Shown one piece after another: positions 53,462 to 64,000 of a DNA stretch of 64,000 bases. The notes beneath the pieces were generated by a model that was given only the letters and a program-made list of their open reading frames with translations, was not told where the DNA came from and did not search any database. The translations under genes and the position numbers were made by a program. Positions within the stretch are counted from its first letter, which is position 1, and each line of letters starts with the position of its first letter. The stretch comes from Cornus controversa (Eukaryota > Streptophyta > Magnoliopsida > Cornales > Cornaceae): contig CM048845.1 in the NCBI GenBank assembly GCA_026545225.1, positions 80,807,033 to 80,871,032 of the forward strand, in the 5' to 3' direction.

Positions 53462-54053
53462 GGCCGAGTCAGGAATTTGGTTGAGGGAGGCATATAAAAA
53501 ATAATATATATTTTTTTCTAACTAAGAGTGCAGTAAAACAACAAACAGAAAAATAATTATATAGTAACAGTACATTAACGTGTTTTCACAATTTGTTTAT
53601 CTTTTTCACTAATTTGACGACTCCCAAAACAGAAAATGGTTGTCAAACATGTCTTCGGTGTATAAAATTTAATTAATAAATTTAAAGAATAATTGAATAA
53701 AAAGAGAAAAAAGAAAGTTACTATGCATAAATCATACATGAATGCAAGGAAAAAGAAAATTTTTAAGAAAGAAAAAGAAATAAATATGAGAGGACTTTGA
53801 AGGGAAAAAAAATTAGGTTTTGATTGGGAAAAGGGAATGCAAATTTGTTTGAAGAGAATAAAAAGAAATTTGAAGAAGAAGGATAAGAGCAAGAAGGAAA
53901 AGAAATAAAGAATTAAAGAGATTTTTAGAAAAACATAATTTTAGAGGAAGCATTTTATAAATTTTTATTAATTATATGCCTAAATAAAAATAAAACTAAT
54001 GGGCTAGCATTGCCCGGGGAAGCCCCCGGGGCTCATGCTGGCTCCACCCATGA
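53461..54053. mobile_element. degenerate hAT-type element, about 590 bp
   Basis: The left end CACGGCCGAGTCAGGAATTT and the right end, inverse of CATGGGTGGAGCCAGCATGA, resemble the 'CAGGGGCGGAGCC' terminal group. No target duplication is visible. The right subterminal block is unusually GC-rich (GCCCGGGGAAGCCCCCGGGG, near 54012). Confidence 0.5.
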
Positions 54054-54965
54054 ACTCTTATTTTCCTTCATAATAGAAAATAGTAATACATTATCGAGGT
54101 ATTACCTTGCTTCCATACCCTATCTTGGCTTTGCTTGGGTTTTAAAAGAAAAGTGTATATAGTAGACACACACAAGTTGAGAGAAAGATGTATTAAAGTA
54201 TAAGTAATGATAAAGAGTCTTAATCGAATTAAATTGAAAATAGTTTTATATAAATGACTCTCTCACATAAAAATAAAATTGTACTAATCGTATTAAGGAT
54301 CAACATTCAATTTATACAACTAATGTAGAACCAAGGAGTGCATGAGTATAAAAGAAAAGCTTTATTTTAAATGATAACCAAAAAAGTGAGAGTTGAGATG
54401 TCCACCCACCAAGTGTACTTGATAGGTATTGGTCCCAATTAAAGTCTTAATGACAGATAATTAAAAGTTGCAGTGCTTCTGTAGGCTGAAAAAACATATA
54501 ATTTCATGCTCAATAAAATTGCACAATAAACGTAACCTAATGCATGCAAGTGATCCAATATCATACAATTAAATGTGCAACCAAAAATCTAATTAATTTG
54601 GACAGATTAATTAGATTTATCCAGCTGTATCGGTACTCTTGATCCAATTGCAGTTCAAAAATAAAAAATTCTTTAATTTCTTAATCTGAAGGATGATGGA
54701 AGCATAGTCACCAAGTCCCGTGAGACCCAAAAGATTTGAACTCCTATACTTTATGCCCAAAATAGTCTTATTAAAATTTTCCAGCAATTTGCCACGTTCT
54801 TTTTTTTTTCTATATAGAAAAATACATAAATATAATTGTCCAAAATAAATTCATAAATGAAATTTTATAGTTAATTAAAATAATTTTTATTGGGCATACT
54901 TATAATTGAAACATTATTATACTTCACATTTTCCAATCAAGAAATAAATTTTCAAATTGAATATG
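54054..54965. other. intergenic, no gene recognised
   Basis: AT-rich. No feature that I can support. Confidence 0.45.
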
Positions 54966-54973
54966 CATGGAAC

Positions 54974-55277
54974 TAGATGGAGCCAATGAAGGCCCACGGG
55001 GGCACGTGCCTCGACTTTTTAAAATTTTCTATATGCTATATATATTTTTAAAAATATTTAAATGTGCCCCCCTCAATTCTTTAAAAATTTTATTTTGCAT
55101 TTATGATTTTTTTAAAGTGACCCCTCTAAAAACAAAAATATTTTTTCATTTTGTATATATAGTGCATTAAATTCTAAAACTGCCCCCCAAAAAAAAATTA
55201 TTTTCATTTTGTATATTATCTTTCAATATTAAATTTTTGTGTTTATTACATTGTGCCCCAATAGAATTTCGTCCCTA
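54974..55277. mobile_element. hAT-type MITE, 304 bp, 8-bp TSD
   Basis: It begins TAGATGGAGCCAATG and ends with the inverse of TAGGGACGAAATTC. The flanks CATGGAAC (54966-54973) and TATGGAAC (55278-55285) match at seven of eight. Confidence 0.65.
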
Positions 55278-55285
55278 TATGGAAC

Positions 55286-56124
55286 CAAAAATTAAGCTGG
55301 AATAATCTTAGTACCACTGTAGAGGATTGTATCCCAAAACATGTATATCAACACAATCAATTAATATAGTGGTTAAGAAATATAAATGCACAAAACAAAT
55401 AAACATACCAGCTTCTCAAGATCAGAAATTATATCATTAATAAAAAATTTCAGTATAATCTTATATTTCAATCAACATGTAGCAAATAAGACTATAAATA
55501 CTGAAATAAATCAGCCTATACTGTTCCTTTCTACATTATCAAATTTCATGGTAATATGAAGATTCTAAGAATATAATATGTGCAAATAAAATACACAAGC
55601 ATGCTGAAAATCTCACAACCATATAAGTGAACCGAACATAAAATCCATAAATTAGCATGCCCATGTTACATGGGGCAAGACAAAAAATCCTTGGTCATCT
55701 TTATAATACAGCTTATACGTGCAGTGAAAATATTTTGCCCAGATCACAAAAAATAATACACCCACATGTACATAAGAATTTTATGATTTATTCTTGATTA
55801 TTTCATGCCCTCAAAATACATCACAATTTATTCAACCCATCATATAAACTGACAGAACCACCCATGAGAGGCAAAGTATAAAACAAAATCTCTCAAAATT
55901 TGATCTCTAGTTTCTTGTGTATATATATATATGCAATTATACATTTAAAAACCGAAACTATGGCATAAAAAAACTCTTAAATTAAAACAAGATATTCACG
56001 AGCAAATATACAAGTATATTCATCTTCATTAGAACATTAAAATCATATAAAATTTACATCTAATATTTTGCCCTAAACCTCAAATTTCTTACAAAATCTG
56101 GATACCACTATTTATGACACGAGC
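55286..56124. other. intergenic, no gene recognised
   Basis: AT-rich. No feature that I can support. Confidence 0.45.
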
Positions 56125-56132
56125 CTGAAAAT

Positions 56133-56587
56133 TAGAGGTGGCAAATTGAGTGCAAACCTGCCAATATCCACCTAGTTAAAAATGGATATGAATGACTTAT
56201 TTTCTTATACGGGTCAAAAACGGGTTGGATAAATATAAACCAATTAATTAACGGATTAGTTGGATTAAATATGAGTTGAATGTGGGCACTCACATTCAAT
56301 CCATCTTCCACCCATAGAATAAAACGTGGATTAAAGTTTCTCTCTTCTATCCAACCTCTCTCTCTCTCTCTCTCTCTTCAATCCCACCTCTCTCTCTCTT
56401 CCCCTTTCTCTCTTTTCAATCCCACCTTTCTCTCTCTTCCCCTTTCTCTCTCTTCAATCCCACCCTCTCTCTCATTGATCTACCTCTCTCTCTTCAATTC
56501 CGCCCCTCACTCTTCTATATGCCTCTATCTCTCTTTCTCTCTCTGTCTATGTATATATATGTGGGTATGTAATTAATAGTACTTTTT

Positions 56588-56631
<44 letters not shown>

Positions 56632-57625
56632 TACGCACAAGGGATATGTTCTTTCATTGGGAGTAATTTACACCCAATGAAAGAATATACCCTGTTTTAC
56701 GCCCAATCATAAATAAAAAAAGTTCACAAAAATACAAAAATTTTATTTTATTTTTAAGTTTAAGCAAGTTGTCAAGTTGTATTGAATGTGCAAAATAGAA
56801 AGTTAATATTATTTACAATTTAAATAGGGAGCTGATATTCTTCCTTCCTTTACAATCAAATTACATAAGAGTTCTTACATGATAGAATGCTTGGTTCTTA
56901 TACTTATAATGACATAATTGTCATTCTCTTTAAAATTTAACATATTAGTAGTTACATAATATAGGAAGCTTACCTTCAAGGATAAAAATATATGTGATTA
57001 AGATAAAAAGTATTTGAGTTGGAAGAAAATTTTATATCAAAGTATTTGAGAGAAAACATTAAATTGAAAGCAAACCAATCTCTACAATAAACCGTAATCT
57101 TTAATTGATTTTTTTTTCTTTTTTTGTGAAAGATATGTTTAATTGAATTGAAAAATAAAGAAAATCCTAGTTTTACTTAAATAGAAATTGTGAAAGCTTG
57201 CTTGATTTTAAAAGGAACTTTTAAAAATTATATTACTATGTGATTCAATTAACTACTTCTAAGTTTTAAGTAGTATATAATATAGTGTAGTGCGTAAATA
57301 TATTATATAAATTTGTGAAGGTTGAGATTCAAAACAAAACAAAAGGAATCTTGACTTTAATATAAAAGGACAATTATGCAAAAGTTTTTTTATAATTTGA
57401 TTGTACACATTACAAGTGAATATACATGATACACACATAAATCTTTGAGGAAGTCGGTGTTGTGGTGGATTAAACATCAGTATCATTTGACACTGTTGTG
57501 TATAGTCGGGTCAAATATGGGTTGATGGATTGACCCGACCGATATTTGATCCGCTACAAATGGGTTGAATATGGGTCACAACTCATAATTGACCAAGTCC
57601 AAATCTGCCCAGTTTTCCACCCCTA
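56133..57625. mobile_element. hAT-type non-autonomous element, 1.49 kb, 8-bp TSD
   Basis: It begins TAGAGGTGGCAAATTGAG and ends with the inverse of TAGGGGTGGAAAACTGGGC. The flanks CTGAAAAT (56125-56132) and CTAAAAAT (57626-57633) match at seven of eight. Subterminal blocks mention each other inversely (GGGTTGGATAAATATAAACC and ATTTGATCCGCTACAAATGG). Inside are a CT-rich block (56337-56550) and a TA microsatellite (56589-56622). No transposase domain is seen. Confidence 0.8.
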
Positions 57626-57633
57626 CTAAAAAT

Positions 57634-58528
57634 CATGAATATTTAATTTCAAATAAAATATTATTTCATACTTTCACAACACAACCTATGATTTGAACTC
57701 TGAAAACAGCTGTAAAACATTAAATAAACCTTTATCGTAAGCATGTGTATGCAAAATAGATGAAGAAATATACATGTATCCATGAGAGAAGAAAGGTTTG
57801 CAAGTCCTTCGTCTAGTGGGAGAGGGTCTTCTACTCTCTACTCTTTCGCTTACATTGTTAAGTCTAATGGAGAGACTACAATTTCCATTCATCAAAAGTA
57901 GGGACCAACCTCATATGTATATAGGCTACATGCAATTCTAACCTATAAAGGATTGCTAGCTACCAAAAAAGTTCGCATTTATTAGGAAGCCTCGTACTAA
58001 TCCTACACAATCCAGTGTAGCTAAAGTACACTAAGTTCAATAGACTTTAATGATCACAATCATATAATAATAAGCTTATCCTCTGTACCTTCAAACATTC
58101 CAACCAATCTAATTTTTCGCAAACTAACATACAGTGACTATGTTAGCCTACATATTCTATAAAAATTTCTTACACTGTATTCCAGATACCCTGGGTACTC
58201 AACACATGTTGAAGGATCCTAAAAGGAGTGTTCTAACTACATCAAACTGTATACATCTTGTATTTATGACGTATGTTTTTTTAAAAAAACAAAATGTGGA
58301 ACGGTGCTCAATAATGAGATTTATATGTGTGATTTTATATATAAATGTGTGTGCCCTTGAACTATCAATTTGATAGATAATACCTTATAATTTTGTAAAA
58401 ACTTGTAAGTTACTCCTTGCAGTTTATTTTATATTAAAAAATGAATGAAAAAAAGGTCATACGCTCCTCATATGACATATTAATATTATATTTTGACCAA
58501 TATTTTTTTTGGTGGACTAAAATACTCC

Positions 58529-58580
<52 letters not shown>

Positions 58581-58879
58581 GGAGTGATCTAGTTTTAGGA
58601 CTTGAATAAGGTAAAGTGGCTTGAATTATTCTATTGTACATGTTATGTTTTTAACTTAATTGTTGACAAATTGTTATTTCAAATCATTTTTAAGTCATTT
58701 CTTATTTCTTTTCGTAGAGGCAGCTATGTAATTTTATTATTATTATTTGCTAACGTAAGTGTAAGTATTGTAGACAAAAAGAGAATGTACAAATAAAGTT
58801 AAGCAGCTAAAGAACAAAAGAGATAAAACAGTAGCAACTAAATAGTCTAGTCAAATTATTAACATTATTAGTATCTTAG
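57634..58879. other. intergenic, no gene recognised
   Basis: AT-rich, with a CT-TA compound microsatellite at 58531-58581. Confidence 0.45.
58531..58581. repeat. (CT)n-(TA)n compound microsatellite
   Basis: Same block order as at 21398, 50277 and 52819. Confidence 0.95.
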
Positions 58880-60880
58880 TGTTAGGTTAGCAAATTTGGT
58901 ATGAACAAAATTCACTCAATGTAATTTTAAAATTTTATTATTATTGTGAGAATTTAGTAATTAAGAAATAGAAAAAGAAGAATTTAGGTGAGAAATGAGT
59001 GTGAAGACTACACTTGATGAATAAGTTACAGCAAATGACAAGAATGTCGAACTTTATCTACACCAAAGGTTAAAGATGTCATCTTCACAAGTCTGAGACT
59101 ACGAAGGTAAAAATCACACTTGTATATCATCTATCACCAATTAGGTTTATGCATATATTTTAAATATGTCAAATTTTGTATACCTAGGAATTTGCTTATG
59201 CATCAAGGAAAAAAAAATCAAACATACATTTGTACGTAAATGTCAAGTCTAAACATTAGGCATCTCTTGTGCATTAAGAAAGCATTTTTTGAGAACCTTC
59301 ATGCATTTACAAACTCATCGATCGAAGTAGTAAAAGGTCTGATCGGTCGAAGCTTGGGGAAGGTTAGATCAAAGCAATGAGGTAGGCTCGATCAAAGTCA
59401 TCGCTGATTGCAATCAATTGAAAGTAAGAGCCATATCGATCGAAGTTGAACATAAGACTCAAAATTATTTTCAAATTGATTTTTCCTAACCTCAAAGTTT
59501 GTAGACTTGTTTTACAAGTAATATTGCCTATATATACTAGGTCTAACATAACCCTAGTATGTGTTATAGGTGTATACTGCTTGAGAGTCCTAAAAACTGT
59601 ATAGCACTCGTACTAGTTTTTTTGTTTATTTATTCATTAGAATGATTGAGTGTTTTTGTTTGTTTCTTTGTCCATAAGAGTTATGTGTGAGAGTTCATAT
59701 TGTGAGACTATAGGGAACATAGATAGGTTGCATACCTATATATCTCTGTTTATCATAAGGTGTGCTAATAACCATCTACTCTAAAAACTTAAGCTATTAG
59801 AGAGGGGTGTAACTTGAATATTTAAACGTTTAACATGCTCCCTCAAAAGCGACTTGGTTGAGCATTTGTGTGGGTCCAATGAGTGATAATTTTAAATTAT
59901 CGAGGCAGGGTGATATCGAGGTTCGAACCCAAGACCTGTTGTTGAGGCATGCTTTGATACCATGTTAAGCTTTTATAATAGATGGTTATTCAATATGGTA
60001 TCAGAGCCTACCTTAGCAGCAAGTCCTGGGTTCAAATCTCACTATCACCTTGCCTCGATCATTAAAAATTATCACTCATTGGGCCCACACAAGTGCTTAA
60101 CCAAGTCGCACTTGAGGGGACATGTTAGAGATATAAATATTCAAGTTACACCCCTCTATAACAAGGTGAACTTGGTGATATTTTAATTTTTCATTCATCT
60201 TGCATTCATGGTAAAGGTGGTTTGATGAATATATATTGTGTTGATAACTATTGCTGCGGTGTTGTGCTTAAACATCAACGTTAACACATCAACTGAGAAT
60301 TCAAAAATCATACCAAAAACTGAAATAGATGATTGGTGTTGGAAGACAGATTCAAGAGAAAGTAGTTGGTTCGATTGTACCGAATGTCGTGGACAAGTCA
60401 GAAAGACAACATGGAAGATCTACAAAGGACTGTTATATTTTGTGTCTTTTGCGTATAGAGGTCAACTAAGGATTTAAGCATACTAAATCACTGTCGAAGG
60501 ACTATGTAGACTTAGGTTGTACATCTTTATATTCATAGTGAATTGTTTTGTCAGACCAAGTCCCGTAGTTTTTTACTTGCCGTTGGGGTGAATTTTTATA
60601 CGTAGAAATCTGGTGTGCAAAGTCTTTACTTTATTTACTGCACTTTTAATTACTTTATATGCTTTGAATGCTTGAATATTATGGTGCTTCAAGTATGATC
60701 AAATACATTGATATCAGCAAACAAGCATCTTTAAATTGATTAAACAATTAACCATATTAACAAACTTCAGTTAAATATTTAGTTTATTTATCTAGTTTGT
60801 TTGTTTATATGTTTGTGTCAGTAAACAAATTGATATTAAAAGCAATATCAAAAGGTAATAGATTACTTTAAAAGCAATCA
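58880..60880 (+). repeat. putative LTR (copia SIRE-like), about 2.0 kb, containing a TRIM pair
   Basis: It ends ...AAAAGCAATCA, and two bases later comes TGGTATTAGAG (60883-60893), a primer-binding site. Text such as GTGAATTTTTATACGTAGAAATC followed by a T-rich stretch resembles the 3' part of SIRE-type copia LTRs. The left end is proposed at TGTTAGGTTAGC (58880), a guess from the TG start. No coding part follows before another LTR starts at 61312. Confidence 0.42.
59763..60170. mobile_element. head-to-head pair of TRIM elements (large palindrome)
   Basis: Two inverted copies of a 127-bp internal domain (59836-59962 on the minus strand and 59996-60122 on the plus strand) each begin with a primer-binding site (minus TGGTATCAAAGC; plus TGGTATCAGAGCC) and end with a purine tract (TTTTGAGGGAGCA and CTTGAGGGGACA). 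Each is followed by an LTR starting TGTTA, with AATATTCAAGTTACACCCCT shared. Between the two primer sites lie 33 bp of LTR-like sequence. No coding capacity, as in TRIMs. Confidence 0.72.
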
Positions 60881-60893
60881 ATTGGTATTAGAG

Positions 60894-61311
60894 TGAATAT
60901 CGCATTAACAAGTGGTATTAAATGTCATAATTGAATAAATTATTGATTGAATTTTAAAATTGTGTCAGTTTCTATTAAAAACCTACTCTCCCCTTCTAGA
61001 TCTGCTTAGGGTAATCATGAAACTAAAATGATCCTATGCGCTTTGCTTGATTGTTATTGTACAGTCTCAGTCGAGTTTTCTCTGATTAATATCACTCTTC
61101 GAGTTAATTGATAAAACCAACCAATAGAGATTTAATCAAAAAGGTTGAACAAACGAGGGAGCTAGATTAAGCTCCATTAGCTGTTGTCACTGTGTGGTCA
61201 TAAGGCTTTTTAAGAGGTCTTATAAATGAACTTGGGAGCTCCTAGGAAGTCAACCATGGATTTGGCCTCTTGTCTGTCTTCGATGGAATATGAGAGAAGC
61301 TTGACCCTGAT
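60894..61311. other. spacer after the primer-binding site, no gene recognised
   Basis: If 58880-60880 is an LTR, this is the start of its internal domain. No gag is readable. Confidence 0.35.
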
Positions 61312-61575
61312 TGTAAGATCCTGAAATTTTATTCTTCTTTAATTTCTAGTAGGAGCATGTTATTGTCTATATGTGATTAAATTCTAATACTTAGTTTAGT
61401 GGAAAATATATATATATATATATTTTTGTCACTGTGCATTATTAAATTAGTAGAGTAAGTTTAGTGAAATTTAATTAAAGATATGTGAGTTTGTGGGTTT
61501 AGTACAATTTTCTATGTTCCGGGCTTATGTAGAAATATAAAATTTTATTTTATTTTATTTTCTTGTGGTAGAATT

Positions 61576-61576
<1 letters not shown>

Positions 61577-61611
<35 letters not shown>
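61577..61611. repeat. (AAT)n microsatellite
   Basis: About eleven AAT units. Confidence 0.95.
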
Positions 61612-61612
<1 letters not shown>

Positions 61613-61718
61613 GAAAAAAATAAATAACAAACCTTGGTATACATGTGTTACATACCTTATAATTTTAGTTAAATCCATTTAAACAATTTTGGTTGTGGGT
61701 CAAGTACAAATTACAGTG

Positions 61719-61760
<42 letters not shown>

Positions 61761-62705
61761 AGTGTTGGTTGTTAGTTGAATATCTTAAGACATATAATTC
61801 GTAAGAGTCTTTAACCTTATAGATAAATATGTAGTGAAGGTAATAAAAAAAAAAAAAAAAAAAAAACAAGACACTTGTCACCCATTGAGATTACATGAGA
61901 TTCTAAACACTTTATTTTTTTTCAAGTCAGCACAAAGCATCATCCGTATTTATAGATATATGTATATATGTGTGTGTATATATATATATATATATGATAA
62001 CTATGCATTCATTTTCCATTTTCTGGAGATATAGATCAGCCATGTGACTACACTTACACACACAACACGTGGCTTACACACACAACACATGTATATACAT
62101 ATATGATATATCTAAGGAAAAGTTTCCTTTAGAAGATTGTTGAACCGTCTACAGCTAAAGAAAAAAAAAACAAAACAAAACAAGACAGTGAGTGCTTCGG
62201 CCAGAGAAGCAGAGAGAGAGAGAGTGAGAGAGAGAGAGAAGGAAAGAGGAAAAGGAGAAGAAAAAGAAAAAGTTGCTGCAACTTTTACAGTATCACAAAA
62301 CAGGTAGGGAATTAATTTTAGGAGTATGTGTATTAATAATTTTGATATATTTCGTTGAAATTACTCATACGCATAAGGATTGTTTTTCTACTGTTTCTTA
62401 TTGAGTTAGTCTTTAAATTAGCTAATTCAGATTCTAGTTAATATAATGATTGAATTTTGTTAACAACCTTGCAACATGAACATTTATTTTAAGTATGGTT
62501 CTGTTTTGATTTGGATAAATGATTATATAATTGCTATCTTGTTGAAATTATTGCTTATTTTATATGCTTATTTGATCTTGAATTAAATTTATAAGTGATA
62601 TGGAAGAAAGGTTCATATCCCGTGTTGAGAAAAATGAAGTTTTGAGACATGGTATTGGAAATTGTTTAGAGGACTTGTGAAGATTATGAAATTTATTAAT
62701 TAGTG

Positions 62706-62850
62706 CACGAGGGGCACAGTCCCGGGGTTAAAGGGTCCCCAAAAGGTTCAAGCGAGGGGCACAGTCCCAGGGTTAAAGGGTCCCTAAAAGGAAATAAAAT
62801 TTATTTACACGAGGGGCACGGTCCCAGGGTTAAAGGGTCCCTAAAAGGTT
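62706..62850 (+). repeat. GC-rich tandem repeat in LTR, three units
   Basis: Three copies of CGAGGGGCACAGTCCC followed by GGGTTAAAGGGTCCC.AAAAGG start at 62708, 62751 and 62811, with AT-rich spacers of unequal length. G+C content is far above that of the surrounding DNA. Confidence 0.92.
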
Positions 62851-63671
62851 TTCTAGGTTAAATAAAAACAAAATATTTTTTTCTTGGAGGTTGGGGGAGT
62901 TGAAGGATTCTGATAAGGGTCTTACAGGTTTGTTGCATGGACAAGAAGTATCTTTTAAACTCATAACTTCTTAATTGTAATTGTTGTTTATATTTTTATT
63001 TCAGCTGCGAAATGTTACTATTATAACTGTTCTTTGTTCATTAATTTGTATTGCATGTCTTGCATATTAAATTGTTATAAGTTTTAGGATAGTGTTGATT
63101 CTCTACTGGGCTATGTTGGCTCACCCCTGTTCTTTTCCCCGACCAGATTTGGCATAAGGTGAAAGCTAGAGAGCTAATCTATGTGCTTGGACTATGATGT
63201 TTCCTACGTGCATGATGACCTGATTTAAATGTTAGATGTAAAAAGAATTTTGTGTATATATTTTTACTTTGAATGTGAGCTTGGCTTCTAATAGTTTTGT
63301 AATGTACATATGAGCTTCGTGGGTGCAGTGTGTGAAGTTTGTAAACCTTGTATTGTAGAAATTAAATCATTTGGTTTGACAGGCTTTGGACATGTAATCT
63401 TTATAAATGGAGTGACTTTATTATGGAGTTGAATGCATTATTTTTGATGTGTTGATTTTGTAATCTCAGAATTTTATACAGATTCTTATTGTTTTTAAAA
63501 GGTCAAAAATTATGTAGATATATTGCCGAAATTTTCTCTTAGTTAACTTTTAAACGAAAATTTGTTTCTAGGAATTTTACTTGAGAACTAACCTTAAATT
63601 TTTCTTAAACTCCTAAACCCTCCACGTCACACCTCGGGTTTCGGGTCTAAAAATCCGGGGCGTGACACTGA

Positions 63672-63690
63672 TGGTATTTGAAGTCGAACC
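63672..63690 (+). other. primer-binding-site-like sequence
   Basis: TGGTATTTGAAGTCGAACC, resembling the extended initiator tRNA-Met primer site TGGTATCAGAGTCGAACC, 4 bp after the LTR end. Confidence 0.5.
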
Positions 63691-64000
63691 AACCGCTTAG
63701 ATTTACCATTAATTAAACTAATCAAATCATAATAAATTACCTAGCATATATGTAAATGTTGGGAGCATGTTCCAAAGAACATAATCAACCAACACCCAAC
63801 ATATTTGAATTTTAAACCCTAGGGCCCACCTCATATATCAAAGTGCTAACCAATTATGCCTAGGGTTCATCACTCCCTCATAGTTGAGGATAACATTCGC
63901 CATAACATTGACAAGTAGTAATTGCAATGACGGCCTTACAATTACTTTGATAATGACTTGTCGGCAAATTCAATTTTGTTCTTTATCAATAGGAAGTCCA
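63691..64000 (+). other. internal leader of the LTR element, to window end
   Basis: No gag is readable in any frame before the window ends. Confidence 0.35.

Larger units (their letters stand above)
61312..63667 (+). repeat. putative LTR, 2.36 kb (gypsy Tekay/Del-like), plus strand
   Basis: It begins TGTAAGATCCTGAAATTTTA and ends CGGGTCTAAAAATCCGGGGC GTGACA. TG...CA ends with this opening and closing text are typical of long Tekay/Del-type chromovirus LTRs, as is the CTACTGGGC...GGCTCACCCC block near 63103-63127. A primer-binding-site-like sequence follows at 63672. The 3' partner would be outside the window. Contains the tandem repeat at 62706 and microsatellites (61577-61611 AAT; 61727-61757 and 61979-61995 TA). 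Confidence 0.6.

Noticed and set aside
56280..56576. 98-codon Ser/Leu/Pro-rich frame
   Set aside because: A translation of a CT-rich microsatellite block inside a hAT element.
59950..60060. tRNA or tRNA-derived SINE suggested by TGGTATCAGAGCC and GGTTCAAATC
   Set aside because: The first is a primer-binding site next to an LTR remnant and the whole is mirrored. The order of PBS, purine tract and LTR fits a TRIM better than a tRNA or SINE.
60238..60477. 79-codon frame with several Cys and Trp
   Set aside because: It falls within the putative copia LTR. No family recognised, and LTRs of this type carry chance frames.

Overview
This window is nuclear DNA of a flowering plant, most likely a eudicot. 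It is AT-rich, its genes have spliced GT-AG introns, and the proteins belong to plant families: 8-cysteine hybrid proline-rich proteins (HyPRPs) and a plant-type OSBP-related protein. Most of the rest is plant transposable elements of many classes: Athila-like Ty3/gypsy, chromovirus-like gypsy, Ty1/copia, TRIM, RTE and L1 LINEs, SINEs, Stowaway and hAT non-autonomous elements. I cannot name the species.

Only three genes look functional. Two are single-exon HyPRP genes, at 5918-6319 on the minus strand and 18750-19154 on the plus strand. The third is a 10-exon oxysterol-binding-protein-related gene (ORP1 type) on the minus strand, from 44635 down to 23606. I reconstructed all ten of its exons. 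Every junction keeps frame and the product is 761 residues (756 from the second ATG). Its third intron is 12.2 kb, made mostly of nested transposons.

Layout. 0-9 kb: intergenic sequence with hAT, Stowaway and SINE insertions and HyPRP gene 1. 9.2-18.3 kb: a composite mobile-element block. Two diverged LTR-like direct repeats (9.2-9.46 and 17.94-18.29 kb) enclose a gag fragment with a primer-binding site, a nested Athila-like element (11.2-17.4 kb), and a fused pair of gene fragments from plastid-type serine hydroxymethyltransferase and an hnRNP-type RNA-binding protein. 18.6-23.6 kb: HyPRP gene 2, a tandem duplication and microsatellites. 23.6-44.6 kb: the ORP gene; a truncated HyPRP copy sits in intron 9, a SINE with a 12-bp target duplication in intron 4, and in intron 3 a copia element lies inside a hAT element, which lies inside an RTE LINE, which lies between two parts of a local tandem-repeat array. 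45-58 kb: gene-free DNA with at least five hAT-type elements with recognisable 8-bp target duplications and CT/TA/CA compound microsatellites. 58.9-64 kb: two LTR ends with primer-binding sites, one holding a head-to-head TRIM palindrome and the other a GC-rich tandem repeat.

The genes do not form a pathway. The HyPRPs are secreted cell-wall or lipid-associated proteins and the ORP is a cytosolic lipid-transfer protein. The best candidate for something undescribed is the SHMT/hnRNP chimera in the composite block. It looks like gene-fragment capture by a non-autonomous retroelement and leaves a 149-codon fused open frame. All element boundaries and family names come from reading the sequence by eye, without database searches.
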